Of a DNA stretch of 64,000 nt, positions 24,166 to 35,607 are shown in pieces (position 1 is the stretch's first letter; each line of letters begins with the position of its first letter). This stretch comes from Phytopythium helicoides (Eukaryota; Oomycota; Peronosporomycetes; Pythiales; Pythiaceae), in NCBI GenBank assembly GCA_024867545.1, contig JANFNE010000005.1, forward strand, positions 1,600,922 through 1,664,921. The letters run 5' to 3'. Under the pieces are notes generated by a model. It ran no database searches and had not been told where the DNA came from. It was given only the letters and a program-made list of their open reading frames with translations. The translations under genes and the position numbers were made by a program.

Positions 24166-26106
24166 TTACTTGATGTGGGATTTGTTTGGTCCAGCAGATT
24201 GATATGCCTCCTTCGATGCACCAGAGAGAAGGCGCTTGATACTACCATGCTTGTGAATATTTGTTTGGGTACCATTACGAGCGTACAATTGCGTAGGAGT
24301 TACCACTCGTCCGCGGTGAAAGCAATTCGAAAACACTACAGGGCCGTCGATGAGAATGAGATCTGTGTTGGAGTATGTCAACATTCGAAAGAGTAGGCGG
24401 AGAATCAGGATGATTGCTGTTGCAAAAAAGCTATAGAAGATTGGAAGGACACTTAGAACAACGGGGTCAGATCCTGATGCAGGATACACTATCCAGATGA
24501 CACGGTCATAAACACTGGTGCTGGTAGTTTGATTGAAAATGAGCAGGTAAACAATCAAATATGTGCTCCCAATCGATAGAACCGCAGTGAAACACCCAAC
24601 CATGCGGATGTGAATTCCAATCCAAACTCGAACAGTTGGTGTGAGAGCATCGATAATCATACCCAAGTGCATCCATAAGCATACAATAAGCATGAGCACG
24701 CAGTGCTGACTCCATCGGTAAAAGTCGCACATGCACAACGACATGATCACAATGTGGGCTGAGAGGTATACGAAATCGAAGCTGACGAAGAGAGTTCGCA
24801 ATAGTTTACGCTCACACACCGAGACAATAGCGGCGAGATACCCTCCAACAAGAATGAGTGTAACGGCTTGTGCAATTGGTGCTGTGCTGGTGCATGGTAC
24901 TTCGTGTCGGCCTTGCAAAATTGGTATTACCCACATGTCGAGGGGATACGCGGCGATGGTTAGCAGAAATGCAAAGAACAAGAAACACTGAGAAATTCTT
25001 GGTAGGCATCTGAGTAGGAGTGATTTTCTAGCCTGACCATTTTGGCGTTGTAAGACTCGGAATGCCGCCAGAACGACTGTATTCCGAACATCGACCACTT
25101 GGTGGGATCGATCGTAGCGAAGGCGCTGCAAATATTCGGGCACGTTCTCTCCAGCAATGGTAGTTAAAGCAGAAGACCGCCTTCGACTCATTCGCCGCGT
25201 TCCGTAATGGTCTCCTTCAATCTGGTGCTGCAACAGTGCTGATTGTTGAAGAGCTGAGGGTCCAGTGCTTCTACCGTTCGCGCGTCTTGATGTATCGACT
25301 AAGGAGCGCACAGGCACGAGCTTTAGGCGCACTCGATACGTTACGCAGTGCTGCAGTGCTGGGTTTCCGCGACGAAAAACAGCGCTTCTCTTCCTGAAGA
25401 AGTTGCGAAGCAGCAGCACCGTCAAAGTCACCATGCCGTTTGTGACCACCATTTTTGCTGGAAGAACATGCGAACCGTACGAGATCAAGGCTAAGTCAGT
25501 GTTAGCTTTAGGTACTACATCAAGAACCAGAGTCAGTGTAGTAAGGATCATGGCGATAACCTGGATCCCTGTTATCACTGTGAGGCGTCGCACAGCGCGA
25601 AGGTTTGCATCGACGAAGATATTGGGCAACATTCCTACAAACGTCGTTGCAACATTGACAACTCGAGAATCTTGGAGCATTGGGCCAAATGGGAACAATG
25701 TCATGGCAGCCACAGTGACAAAAAACACTGTGTCATGCGTGAATAGAAGCAGCTTCACTACCTCGTATCGCAGTAAACTCACTCCTGTGAGCACGACTGG
25801 AGCTCCTGCAAGTGCCGACATGAGTGCAAGAGGCCGTCCGATGCGCGGGTTGATCACTAGAGCAACAGGATATGACAGAAGCGAGAAGAGCGCAAGTACG
25901 AGCAGCGTGCGGCGGAAAGACACAAGCTTCGAAAAGACAACGAGCATCCTCGGGCCGAGAAAGCGCGACTTGATCGAGATGGACAAGTCGACAACTGGCA
26001 GCTCACGCGCGGGCAAAAGCTCATAGTTAACCGGTATCGACGTGTCGACTTGACTTGGACCGTGAAGGCAAAGTGTCCGCGCCGGGGCGGTGACAATTCG
26101 AGTCAT
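24166..26106 (-). CDS. Multipass membrane protein, tandem family member 4
   Basis: Single exon, 646 residues, ATG at 26106. It contains ELPVVDLSISIKSRFLGPRM, then LPNIFVDANLRAVRRLTVIT in the first membrane block. The polar loop (about residues 260-370) has LRYDRSHQVVDVRNTV. The second block has ALTPTVRVWIGIHIR, and the end carries YSNTDLILIDGPVVFSN. It is very close to member 3 in the N-terminal half. The C-terminal tail after the last signature is about 45 residues, polar and not shared with the others, so tail sequence is the fastest-evolving part. Function unknown. Confidence 0.8.
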   Translation of the reverse strand: MTRIVTAPARTLCLHGPSQVDTSIPVNYELLPARELPVVDLSISIKSRFLGPRMLVVFSKLVSFRRTLLVLALFSLLSYPVALVINPRIGRPLALMSALAGAPVVLTGVSLLRYEVVKLLLFTHDTVFFVTVAAMTLFPFGPMLQDSRVVNVATTFVGMLPNIFVDANLRAVRRLTVITGIQVIAMILTTLTLVLDVVPKANTDLALISYGSHVLPAKMVVTNGMVTLTVLLLRNFFRKRSAVFRRGNPALQHCVTYRVRLKLVPVRSLVDTSRRANGRSTGPSALQQSALLQHQIEGDHYGTRRMSRRRSSALTTIAGENVPEYLQRLRYDRSHQVVDVRNTVVLAAFRVLQRQNGQARKSLLLRCLPRISQCFLFFAFLLTIAAYPLDMWVIPILQGRHEVPCTSTAPIAQAVTLILVGGYLAAIVSVCERKLLRTLFVSFDFVYLSAHIVIMSLCMCDFYRWSQHCVLMLIVCLWMHLGMIIDALTPTVRVWIGIHIRMVGCFTAVLSIGSTYLIVYLLIFNQTTSTSVYDRVIWIVYPASGSDPVVLSVLPIFYSFFATAIILILRLLFRMLTYSNTDLILIDGPVVFSNCFHRGRVVTPTQLYARNGTQTNIHKHGSIKRLLSGASKEAYQSAGPNKSHIK

Positions 26107-26871
26107 TCGGCAATGGACACCAGCTCTCTAGCACACTGGAAGACCAGGATTTCGGTCTCTACAGCCTCAGACGCCATAGTGACGCTGGGAATAGCCGTCC
26201 GTCACACATTTAGGGCCGAAACCGTCTTGCAAAAAAGGCAACTTTGGGACCATCACTCGGGTGCTTTCTCGTCGTGGCCGATCTTGTTTCACCTATAGTA
26301 GGCTTCAACGCGTGCCTGCAGTCTACAGTACACCCCTGCTACGGTACTGTAGATCCCAGCAGAGCAGCTCAGTGCATGTACATGTATCCGGAGCACCCGG
26401 CAGCCGCTCGGCGCTGGTCATGCGAGTCGCGCGTGGCGTACTGTACTTTTTTCGTGCTCGCATGGCTTCAGGCTGGCCGTCAGCTGGTTTCGGGGCGACA
26501 GTGGAACGTGTGGGCGCGGCTGGCGAGACGCCGCAGTGCTTGAAGCTGCAACAAGATCACGTGGCCGGCTGGTGGGGGATCTGGGTCCGCCAGGCCAGCC
26601 GTCGAGGCGGGCAACACGCCAAATCAGAAGTCAAGAGCCGGCGATAAGACAGCTGGCCGCGGCGTGCCTTGGCTTCATGGCGCCAAGCCTGACTCGTTCT
26701 CGCCCGCTTCCAGCCGCCGCTGGCGCTCGCCCGCGGCTCCTTGGGCACTCGGTCGGTGTCCGTCGCGCTCTCCTCGCCCTGGCGGTCGCAACGAGCCGCC
26801 GCACTCGGCGATTGGCCGCCAACTGACCAAGTTTCGCCCCCATAACGTCCGCCGCAGCTCTCGGTGTCGCC
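26107..26871. promoter_or_regulatory. Divergent intergenic region upstream of GH81
   Basis: This 765-bp stretch lies between the starts of family member 4 (minus) and the GH81 gene (plus). Open frames here are GC-rich shadows without start or domain support. CCAAT-type ATTGGCC occurs at about 26811, 60 bp before the GH81 start. No transcribed feature is seen. Confidence 0.45.
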
Positions 26872-29510
26872 ATGAAGTTGTGGACGCAGCACGCGCTCGC
26901 AGCCGCCGCAGTGGCCTCCGTGGCCTCGGCCTACTCGTACTCGGACGCTAGCGGATACACCGAGGGCACCGTCAAGCCCGCAGACGAGGCCACTACCGGA
27001 AGTAGCGGATACCTGCAGCCTTTCTCGACGGAGGAGCCGTCCTCGACGCTCTTCGAGCGAAAAGCGCTGAGCACCATGGCGCCAATCATCAACGTGGCCG
27101 ATGAGCTGCTCGGGTCGCCGCTGCCCACCAACAAGTGGTGGGGAAACCTCATCCACACGACAGAGACCGACATCGACACGGTCGCCAACCCCGCGTGGGC
27201 CAACCCGTACGCGCTCAAGCTGCCCAAGGCCGAGCCCTTCGGCGTCCAGGCGTGCTACTCGTACTCGTACCGCCAGACCGCGGCCGAGACCGACGGCGCC
27301 ATCAAGTACTACCTCCACGACTTCCACAACGACATGACGCTGTCCGCCACCGAGTTCGTGTCCGCCAAGCCAGACTACCAAGTCTACGGCTGGACCGACG
27401 TCGGTGTTTACCTGCGCACTTGCGTCAGTGGATCGACCTCCTGCATGGACTCGGCGCTCGTCAACGGCATGGCCTTCGTCTCGGCCACCTACGACGGCCT
27501 CACACCCACCATCCACTCCGACTACGTCATGACCATCGTGGACGACTCCACCCCCGGCAAGTACGTCGTGCAGCTCGCCAGCAACAACCAGACGTGGGTC
27601 GTCTACGCCTCTGACACGAGCGTCACCTTCTCGCTCGACAGCTCCAACTCCGCGCTCACGGCCTCGGGCGCCTACACCGGCACCATCCGCATCGCTGTAG
27701 TACCGGAGAGCGGCGATCAGGCTGTGTACGACAACTACGCCGGCTGCATCATTCGCGGCGGCAGCGTGTCAGTTGAGTCTCGGACCGAGTACTCGCTGAA
27801 CTGGGTAACGAACGGTACGACGTGCGAATCGTCGGGCCTGCTCCACTTTGCACTGCCGCACCACTTGGAGGTGATCAGCAGCAGCGGAGCCGCCCAAAAG
27901 AGCGACGCCATCACACTGCACTCGGCCACTCGTGGCCAGATGACAGGCATCGTCACGACTGACAGCAAGTGGTCGCTCACGGAGGAGGAGAACGACGCCG
28001 AGGTAGACTTCTATCCGAGCACCAAGCCGTCTGCAGACATTGTGAGCCAGGTCAACCTCCTCAGCACACTGCAGAGTGACATCAACGACGACTGGACCCT
28101 GAACTCGGGCAGCTGGTACTACAACGGAAAAGCTTACCAGAAGTATGCCACGCTATGCCTCATGGCGGCCTGACTCCTCGGTCGTCGGTGACGACACCAG
28201 CCTGCCTCACGACGTGCCTCCAGAAGCTCGAGTCGTTAATCGAGCCGTTCCTGACGAACACGCTGGACGCCCCACTGTGCTACGAGACGTCGTACGGCGG
28301 TATCGTCTCGAGCATGACTTTCACCAGCAACGACATCAACGTTGAGTTCGGTAATGCCGTCTACAACGACCACCACTACCACTACGGTTACTGGGTCACT
28401 GCATCCGCCATCCTCATGAAGCTCGATCCAGACTGGACTGGTGCGGCTGCCCTCGAGACCATGATTTGGACGATGCTCCGCGACGTGGCGAACCCAAGCA
28501 CTGAAGACACGTACTTCCCAACGTTTCGTCACTTTTCCTGGTTCCTTGGACACTCGTACTCGCACGGGGTGACTCCCATGGCCGACGGCAAGGACGAGGA
28601 GAGTACGTCGGAAGACATCAACTTGTACTACGGTATGAAGCTGTGGGGCCAAGTCATGGGCAACCAGGCAGTCGAGGATCTTGGCAGCCTCATGCTGAGA
28701 ATCAACGCCAGAACTGTGCGCACGTACTTCCTCATGACATCGGACAATACGATCCACCCGGAATTGTTTGTCAAGAACCACGTGACGGGAATCTTCTTCG
28801 ACAACAAGGCTGACTACGCAACGTGGTTCAGCGCCGAGAAGTACTGCATCCACGGCATCCAGATGATCCCGGTCTCGCCCATCAACGCGCTGGCGCGCAC
28901 CTCGACCTTCGTGCAGCAGGAGTGGGACGACATCCTGTCCAAGGAGACCATCGTCACAGGCGCCGACATGACCAACGCGTGGCTGTCGCTGCTGCTGGTG
29001 AACGAGGCCTTCATCAACCAGTCCGACGCTCTGTCCAAGCTGCCAACCGCCACTCTGGACGACGGTCTCACACGCTCCTGGGCGCTCTACAACGCCGCCA
29101 CACGCGGAGGCTCGACCTCCACCTCCTCTTCAACCTACAGCTCCGCCAGCGGCAGCACAGGAAGCGAGTCTGTCGCAACTGCCGCTCCGGCCGCCACAAC
29201 CACCGCTCCGGAAGTCACCCCCGCCGCTCCAGCTGCCTCAGCATCCGCCCCAGTCGCCACTACAGCAGCTCCTGCCGTGACTTCAGCTCCGGCGGCCGTC
29301 ACACCAGCTCCAGCTGCCTCAACTGCTGCTCCAGCCGCCTCAACTGCTACCCCAGCCGCCTCAACTGCTGCCCCAGCCGCCTCAACTGCTGCTCCAGCCG
29401 CCCCAACTGCTGCTCCGTGTGCTGCCACGTCCGACTCGGTCCAGCACGCTGGCTGGGGCTCCATGAAGCAGAGCCGCCGTGCATCGTCGCTGCGGCATCC
29501 GCGCCGCTAG
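26872..29510 (+). CDS. Secreted endo-beta-1,3-glucanase, GH81 (frame disrupted)
   Basis: The first frame (26872-28173) starts with a signal peptide (MKLWTQHALAAAAVASVASA). It covers the GH81 N-terminal beta-sandwich (PTNKWWGNL near residue 85) and linker. The second frame (in phase from about 28200 to 29510) covers the alpha-barrel catalytic domain, with YETSYGGIVSS, HYHYGYWVTASAIL and the acidic active-site stretch DEESTSEDINLYYG. A Thr/Ala/Pro-rich tail of about 110 residues with AAPAAST-like repeats follows, probably an O-glycosylated stalk. GH81 enzymes cut beta-1,3-glucan; in oomycetes this fits remodelling of their own walls. Between 28150 and 28210 the frame changes. A GTATGC...CCAG intron there would delete conserved residues and give a wrong phase, so I favour one or two indels. 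It may be a sequence error or a recent pseudogene. Confidence 0.85.
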
Positions 29511-29699
29511 TCGTCAGTCTCCGTGTCAATGCGCGGCCGTCTCCCGGCCCACGTCGAGTCGATGCGTCCTCCATGTCCGTCCAAGATCCCAACCTCAATA
29601 GAGAGCAAGTTGTCCAAATAAAACAGTCTCGTTCCGCCGTTTCAAACCCACTAGACGACAGTTCAAACAGTACACAGAGCCCAACGTACGCCCCACATC

Positions 29700-31151
29700 A
29701 TGGCGGACGCCGACCGCGACTGGCGCCGCCCCCGCTCGACTGGAGGACGCGGCCGCGCGCCCCAGCGCCGCAACGAGCGCCGGGCACCAAGCTCCGCGTC
29801 CTCCTCTCGCTCCGGCGCGTCCAGCGGCGCTCCTGCGGGCTCTGAGCGTCCACTGGAGCCCGAGAACGGGCCGATCCGAGGGAAATGCGCGAGTTTTTGC
29901 TCGGCCCACGAGCTGCGAGAGCGCGAGCGCACGGGCGAGATCAGCCGGTTCGAGCGGGTCGAGAGGGGCGGGAAGACACAGGTTGTGGCGGTCAAGAAGT
30001 ACCGCAGGGCGGCCGCGGGAACCATGACCAAGGTGGACGCCAGGGACGTGCGTCCGCCGAGCGTGCTGCTCAACACGCTGAAGCACCTGTTTGAAGGCGT
30101 GCTGCCGCGGGAAGGAGGGGGATTTGACACTAGCGAGCAGGCCAAGCCGCAGGAGTTTCTCTCGCTGTACGAGTTCGTCTCCGACCGCGTCCGCAGCGTC
30201 CGCCAAGACTTCACCGTGCAGGTGCGAAGTACAGATGTATTGCTCTGTTCCATCTCATGGAACTGACATTTGGTGGCCTGAAGAACATTCAAGATGAGTC
30301 GCTTGAGGCGGCACTAGAGCAGATTGCGCGGTTCCATGCGCTGGCAGGACTCCGAGCGACGCAACTGCTCAGCAGAGACGCAGGAGACCGGCTGGCGATT
30401 CAGTGGAGTGACAAGCTGAATGACGAGCAGCTCTCATCGGCTCTTGCACAGCTTGTGGAGCTGTACCGCGAGAAGCACAGCCATCCTGATGCGACAGGTT
30501 CTGATGAGACCGCACTGGATCTTCAAGCCGAATTCGTCGCCTACCATCTCCTGTTGAGAATCGACGATCCACGCTCCACCAGCCTAGCCTTGCACCGACT
30601 TCCTCGCGCCTTCGCGAGCGACAAAGAGTGAAGCATGCGGTTCAATTGTTTGTTGCACTACATCTGGGTGACTTCCGCAAATTTTTCGAGCTGTTTGATG
30701 GGATGAAGTCTTGGAGAAAGCAATTACCCTGCGGCATTTGCCACAGGTTTGGATCCAAGCAGTGGAGATGTTCAATAAGTCGTTTGGAAAGCAGGAACGA
30801 ATCCCGATCATCGACATCGGCTCGTGGCTTGCGCTCACCGGCAATGACGGCAGCATATCGGCAATAGAGCAATTGATTCAGGCGATGAACATCCACGTTG
30901 AGCGAATCGAGCCTGTGAAGGAAGCGAGCGAGGAAGACTCAACCGCGAGTTCTTGGGAGCACCTCGGTGATGGCACAACGCTGAAGAAGACAACACCATC
31001 AGTTTTTGTCCGCTTCAAACTCCAGCCACTGAACACTCATGTTGATGCAAGCTGCCGCTTTAGTCTGATTCGGTCAATCGCAACCGGGTGCGTGCGCCAG
31101 CAAGAAAGTGAGATGAGTCAAGACACAGCAGAGCTGGTGATGGGAAAATGA
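29700..31151 (+). CDS. SAC3/GANP-family protein (frame disrupted)
   Basis: Exon 1 is 29700-30221, the intron is 30222-30283 (GTGCGA...GAAG), and exon 2 starts at 30284. The N-terminus is Arg/Ser-rich. The family start GKCASFCSAHELRERE is near residue 61, then VKKYRRAAAG, DVRPPSVLLNTLKHLF and RSVRQDFTVQ, all typical of SAC3/GANP/THP3-like proteins. These proteins couple transcription to mRNA export or act in proteasome/centrosome scaffolds. Downstream, homology continues as HAVQLFVALHLGDFRKFFEL and then HLPQVWIQAVEMFNKSFG. It does so in two successive shifts of frame, near 30626 and near 30710, each consistent with one missing base. No intron fits. The last segment (to 31151) ends the PCI-like part. 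Either sequence errors or a decayed gene; the former is likelier for such a conserved protein. Confidence 0.72.
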
Positions 31152-31343
31152 AAAATGTAAGGGCAAAAAAAAAACTACGAGTGTTTGTATTACTGTTCGC
31201 AAAACGGTTGGGAATGCTATGATCACGGGAGTGCAGGAGGGAGAAGATAAGCTCGATCTCATCGTGATGCCAGCGGAACACACGAGTCATCGTGGCTGGG
31301 ATACGTCTGCACCGTTGAATTGACCAAGTGGCACTCAGCTCAC

Positions 31344-33548
31344 TCACACTTTGGTCTTCTTCTTCGGAGGCGGCAGACTCTCGAGTGCGTCGAAACTCAG
31401 CTCTACCTTTGTATCCTGCAGATTGTCCAAGTCCTGGTACGACTTGGTGATCTGGCGTGGATCAACTGGCAAATCTCCCTCCGGAGGGGGTGGCGGCCGG
31501 TTGTACCCGCCACCACGAGGCGGAGAACGAGACGGCCGGTCGAAAGACCCCCTCCGCACGCGGTCACGAGGAGGCGGTGGGCCACGACTTCTGTAACCCG
31601 GCCCTTCATCACGGTAGTATCCTCCACCTCGTCCGCCTCCATATGGGCTCGCGCGGCTGTTTCCTCGGCCTTGGTAAGAAGAGTTGTTGCGACCAGGAGG
31701 TCCACGACCCCCACCTAGAGCGACAGGGTTGTTGATCGTCTCAATAGGAGGAAGCGGGCGCTGCTCGTCCTTCTGGTACTGCTCCCACATGTAGCTCTCG
31801 CCCACCTCGGCGATCTTGTCCACCACAAGTTCCGGGTGCTTGTTACGGATGTGCTTCTTGACAAAGTCCATGGCCTTGAACAACTTGGTGCAGAGTCGGC
31901 AGCGGTGCTTGCCGTCGTCGCCAGCCTTCTCTCCGTAGTTGGCGTAGGTGCTCTCTAGCGCTTCTTCTTCACGCGCCTCAATCTCGTCCACAATGGCCTT
32001 CTCCTTAGCACGCTTCTCCGCAACTGCCTCAGGCTTGAGCTCCTCCAGGTATGCCTTGATCTTCTCATCCAGCTGCGCAGCCCAACCGCCAATAGCCTTC
32101 GGGGCAGGTGTAGCAGCAGTCGAGGCCTCCTTCTCGGCATCCTCAGATTCAGCAGGTTCATCCTTGTCGCCTTCTTCGTTTTTGGCACCCGTGTTATCGT
32201 CAGCAGCCGCAGCAGCCTCCTGGCGGGCCTTTTCCTCCTCGAGATCGCGCGTCGATGGCTCCGGACGGCAAAATAGAGCAGGGTGCGCATGCATAATGTC
32301 GCCCATGTCGATGCACTGGACGCCAGCATAATAAATATAATGGTGCACACGGCGCAGATAGGCGATGGTCACGTCCAGCTTCTGTCGATTTGTCGTGTAC
32401 TTGGCCGTGACCTCGTCGTGATCGAGCAGCGCGTCAATGCCGTAACGACGCAGCTCAGCGTCCTTGGTGAAAAGTCGTTGGTCCAGAGCCTGCGCGAGCT
32501 TCAGCGCCTGCTGGTAGTCAAACTCGAGACGCTCAGGCACAGACAGGTACGACGGCGTCTTCAGAGGCGCGCGCGATCGGTGCTGCGATACCTGGAGGCG
32601 GAAGGGCGGAAACAGATCGCCGTCCTCGACAAACGTGTTGTGGATCTTGGGCAATGCGTCCGCCGCGGCCTCTGCCGTCTCGTACACAATGTACGCAGAC
32701 CGGTCAAAGTCGAACGCGCTCTTCTTGACAGGGTCCGACAGGTAGAGGTGCTGGAAGCTGCCACCGGCCTTCTTGATGGCGTCACTGAGCGTTCCGACAG
32801 GGGCAGGCGCAGGGCACTCGGCGAACGTATAGCACGCGAGCGCTGGACTCCATGTCGTTTTCAAAGTCGGCACCCGTGAGCTCGTTGCTCTCGTCAAGGT
32901 TGACTGTGGTGACTCCGGAGCGTAGGCGCTCGCCGAACTGCTTGGCCTCGGCAACCTTGCGCGCCTGCTTCTGCTGCTCGAGGCGCGCTCGGATAGCGGG
33001 CGAATAGCGCTCCTGCAGCCACTCCTCGCCCTTGTGGTCGTCAAAGAAGGCGCGGAGCAGGCGCTGCATGTACTTCTTCTTGTACTCCTCGTAGCGCTGC
33101 TGGTAGGTCTCCGGCGTCGAGTTCTCATCCTGTCGCATCATGAACGCCTTGTACGAGTCCATGGGCTCGATGTTCTGGCTCGCCTTGCGCTGCTGCGGCG
33201 GGCCTCCCTGGTCGCGCTCGTCGAAGCGCGGCGGGCCGTCCCAGTCATTACCCGGCGGTGGGCGGTGCATGCCGCGCCCGCGGTCTCTGTCCATGGGGCT
33301 GCGGCTGCGGCTGCGGTAGCGCGGGCCCCGGAATCCCCCGCGGCCCATGTCGTATCCGTTGTCGCGTCCCTCGCTGCGTCGCCTGTACCTCACGTTCCAC
33401 AACTCTAGTCAGCGCCGCGAGACCCTCAACTCGACCGCAAGAGCAGCGCCGACCTGTCGAACGGCCCACGCGGGTCTTGGTAGTGGTGCATGGGCGGCGG
33501 CGGCCCGCGGAAGTCCATCGGCGGCGGGTACTCGTCCCGCATCGGCAT
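31344..33548 (-). CDS. ARS2/SERRATE homologue (one frameshift)
   Basis: Exon 1 is 33454-33548, the intron is 33389-33453 and exon 2 runs 33388-31344. The N-terminus is Arg/Gly/Pro-rich. YKAFMMRQDENSTPE and QRYEEYKKKYMQRLLRAFF mark the SERRATE/Ars2 N-terminal region. An RRM-like stretch follows (ARVLYVRRVP, then FQHLYLSDPVKK). A single C2H2 finger (HRCRLCTKLFKAMDFVKKH) sits before an RGG-type tail. ARS2 joins the nuclear cap-binding complex and directs small-RNA processing and RNA fate. Near 32795-32815, in a C/G-rich run, the frame shifts by one base inside the RRM-like strand; both sides are conserved, so an indel or read error is likely. An alternative start would be a further upstream splice (exon 33454-33557 joined to an ATG at 33712-33714), which keeps frame. 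Confidence 0.84.
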
Positions 33549-33557
33549 GTCCCCCTG

Positions 33558-34058
33558 CTGCAGGCGCGACGGTTGGTCAGAACGCTCCAGGGGCTCACAG
33601 AGGCGCGCGGCAGCGCCAGGGGGGTGGCGCCTATCAGTTTGGCGCCCAGGAGAGCGCCGCAGAGACGCCCCGAGGCCCACGGGCCGCCGCAGCGCGAGGA
33701 TCGCGACGCACCATGTTGGCCGCGAGTCACTTGGCGTTTGTATGCGGCGAGGAGCACTGGGCGGGCGGCTGCGAAAAGACTTGTGGAGCTTCGACCGCCA
33801 CGCAGCGCGGTGGGATAAAGCGATATTGAGGTGGTCCACGTGATATTCACGTAGACCACACAAAAACCTTTAGCAATGAATAATATTCGTTGAGACAGGA
33901 GACAAAAAGTGTGGTCCACCAGAAAATGATCACCTTCACTTGAGGTGGAAGTGGTGAAGGCAAGAAAGAGATGTAGCATTTGTTGTGGAGAGCTACATGT
34001 ACAGGAGGTCCTCGTTTTGGCGGGGGAGTTTGCACATGGGTGGGGGTCGGCCTGTGAG
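33558..34058. other. Intergenic region, ARS2 5' side and heme oxygenase 3' side
   Basis: About 500 bp, with the ARS2 upstream region at the left (possibly a first non-coding exon near 33712) and the terminator side of the heme-oxygenase-like gene at the right. No supported gene. Confidence 0.4.
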
Positions 34059-35351
34059 CTACTGTAGCAGCGTGAGGGGCTCAGCGCACAAAGTTCCACC
34101 ACGCCTGCAGACAAGATGATCGCAGTCAGCCATCGAGATGTCAGGCAGTTCGTGATCCCACATGCGTACCAGGAAGATGAGCACGAACACGATGATCCAC
34201 TTCAATATCCACCTCGTGAGTTGTGCGCCGGCACCATCAAGACTCCGCACGACCTGCGCATGTCATCATAAACACGTCAACATCACGCTGGAGCCAAAAA
34301 TGAACCAAATGACGTCACCTCGTTGTTCATCTTGAAGCAGTTGATGGACTCGGCGAGCATCAACTTCTTGGTCTCTTCATCGTGCGGCACGGCGTTGATC
34401 TTGTCCTTGAACGAGCTACGTAGAGCCTTTTTATTTTCACAGCAGGGCAGACATTTGTGAGCGAGCTGCACGTAGGCATCAAGATCTCAACCACGTCGTA
34501 AACAACCATTTTGCTCTTGACGTTGAAGCCAAACGTCTCGAGTCCCTGCTCATCCGGCAGCGCAAAGCTCCTCTTGACCATTTTCCGAATCATCTGGCCG
34601 CCCGCGAGCAGCGCGATGAACATGTGATAAACGTACGGCACGAGCAGCTTGGGGTTCTGTCGTCAAGAAACGGACATCGTCAGTACTCGCGCTTCTGTTG
34701 CAAGCGCAGCGCAATGAACTCCTTAACTACCTTTTTCTCAAGTTCCTTCAAGTGTCTGTACAGCAGCAGCAATCCCTTGCGTAAGTTCCAAACCACAATC
34801 CAGCAGCAGTTCCCAGACGACTTACGTGACATAGGCTTCAACGGCGGGTGTCGCGGGGAACGCGCTGCTCCAGTCCTCGCCCAGGTAGAACCGCAGGTCC
34901 TTGGCAATGCGGTCCGACTACTCAATACGATCGTTAGTACCACAAGGATGCCTCTAGGGCTGGTAGCGGCGTTCGCTCCACCCACCCTAGCGAACTCGCC
35001 CAGCATCGCGTGCAGCTCGCGCATGGCCTCGTGGTCCTTTGTGGCGCTAATCGACGCCTCCAGCTGCGCGTAGATGTAGTCTGCGTCCCCACACGTCAGT
35101 CACCAGCGCTCGCATCTCGGCTGCAGCAGTGCGCCACGCACAGAAGAGCAGCAGCGCGCGGCCGTAGAGCTTCTTGTCGGTCAGCGCCACCAGCAGCTTG
35201 AGGTTCACGAGGCTGTTCCAAGCACCGCACGCGTCAACAACCGCCGCCACCGCGCGGTTCCGCCGACCACGCACTTGTCCGCCACCGTGTGTAGCTCCTT
35301 GGTGGCCGCGCGCATGTCCTCCGTCAGCGACGGCTTCACCAGTTTCTCCAT
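34059..35351 (-). CDS. Membrane-anchored heme-oxygenase-like protein, eight exons
   Basis: Reconstructed as complement(34059..34253, 34319..34415, 34472..34656, 34731..34755, 34826..34917, 34986..35080, 35142..35212, 35275..35351), 278 residues. All seven introns are GT-AG, 56-74 bp, with matching phase. The N-terminal helix has LTEDMRAATKELHTVAD, whose His is placed like the heme-ligand His. LLLFYYIYAQLEAS and DRIAKDLRFYLGEDW follow, then YHMFIALLAGGQMIRKM. The AGGQ stands where heme oxygenases have the distal-helix SGGQ. The C-terminus has a hydrophobic span (WILKWIIVFVLIFLVRMW), as in ER tail-anchored heme oxygenases. The expected reaction is heme to biliverdin, CO and iron. One exon is only 25 bp. 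The start is the first in-frame ATG; an upstream exon is possible because the frame is open further 5'. Confidence 0.8.
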
Positions 35352-35607
35352 GCTGCCGGCGTCTTTCTCTCCAGGATCCAAACTGAGCGCAGCCTTGCCG
35401 TGGACCTCCTTCAGCCTGCGACCGACACTCTGATTTACTGTTTGAAACAATCTACCTCTATTAACGTATTCCAGTAAAAGTCCAAAAAACTTAGAAAGTC
35501 ATTATGAGATCCGATATACCTCTACAGTCAATGCACAATCCACATTGCGGACGCCCGCTCGCAGCAGCGATGCCACGTCGCCACTTGCTGTTTGAGCGCC
35601 GACACCC

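Noticed and set aside
28142..28199. GTATGC...CCAG intron in the GH81 gene
   Set aside because: Would remove residues conserved in the family (KYATLCLMAA region) and leave the wrong reading phase downstream.
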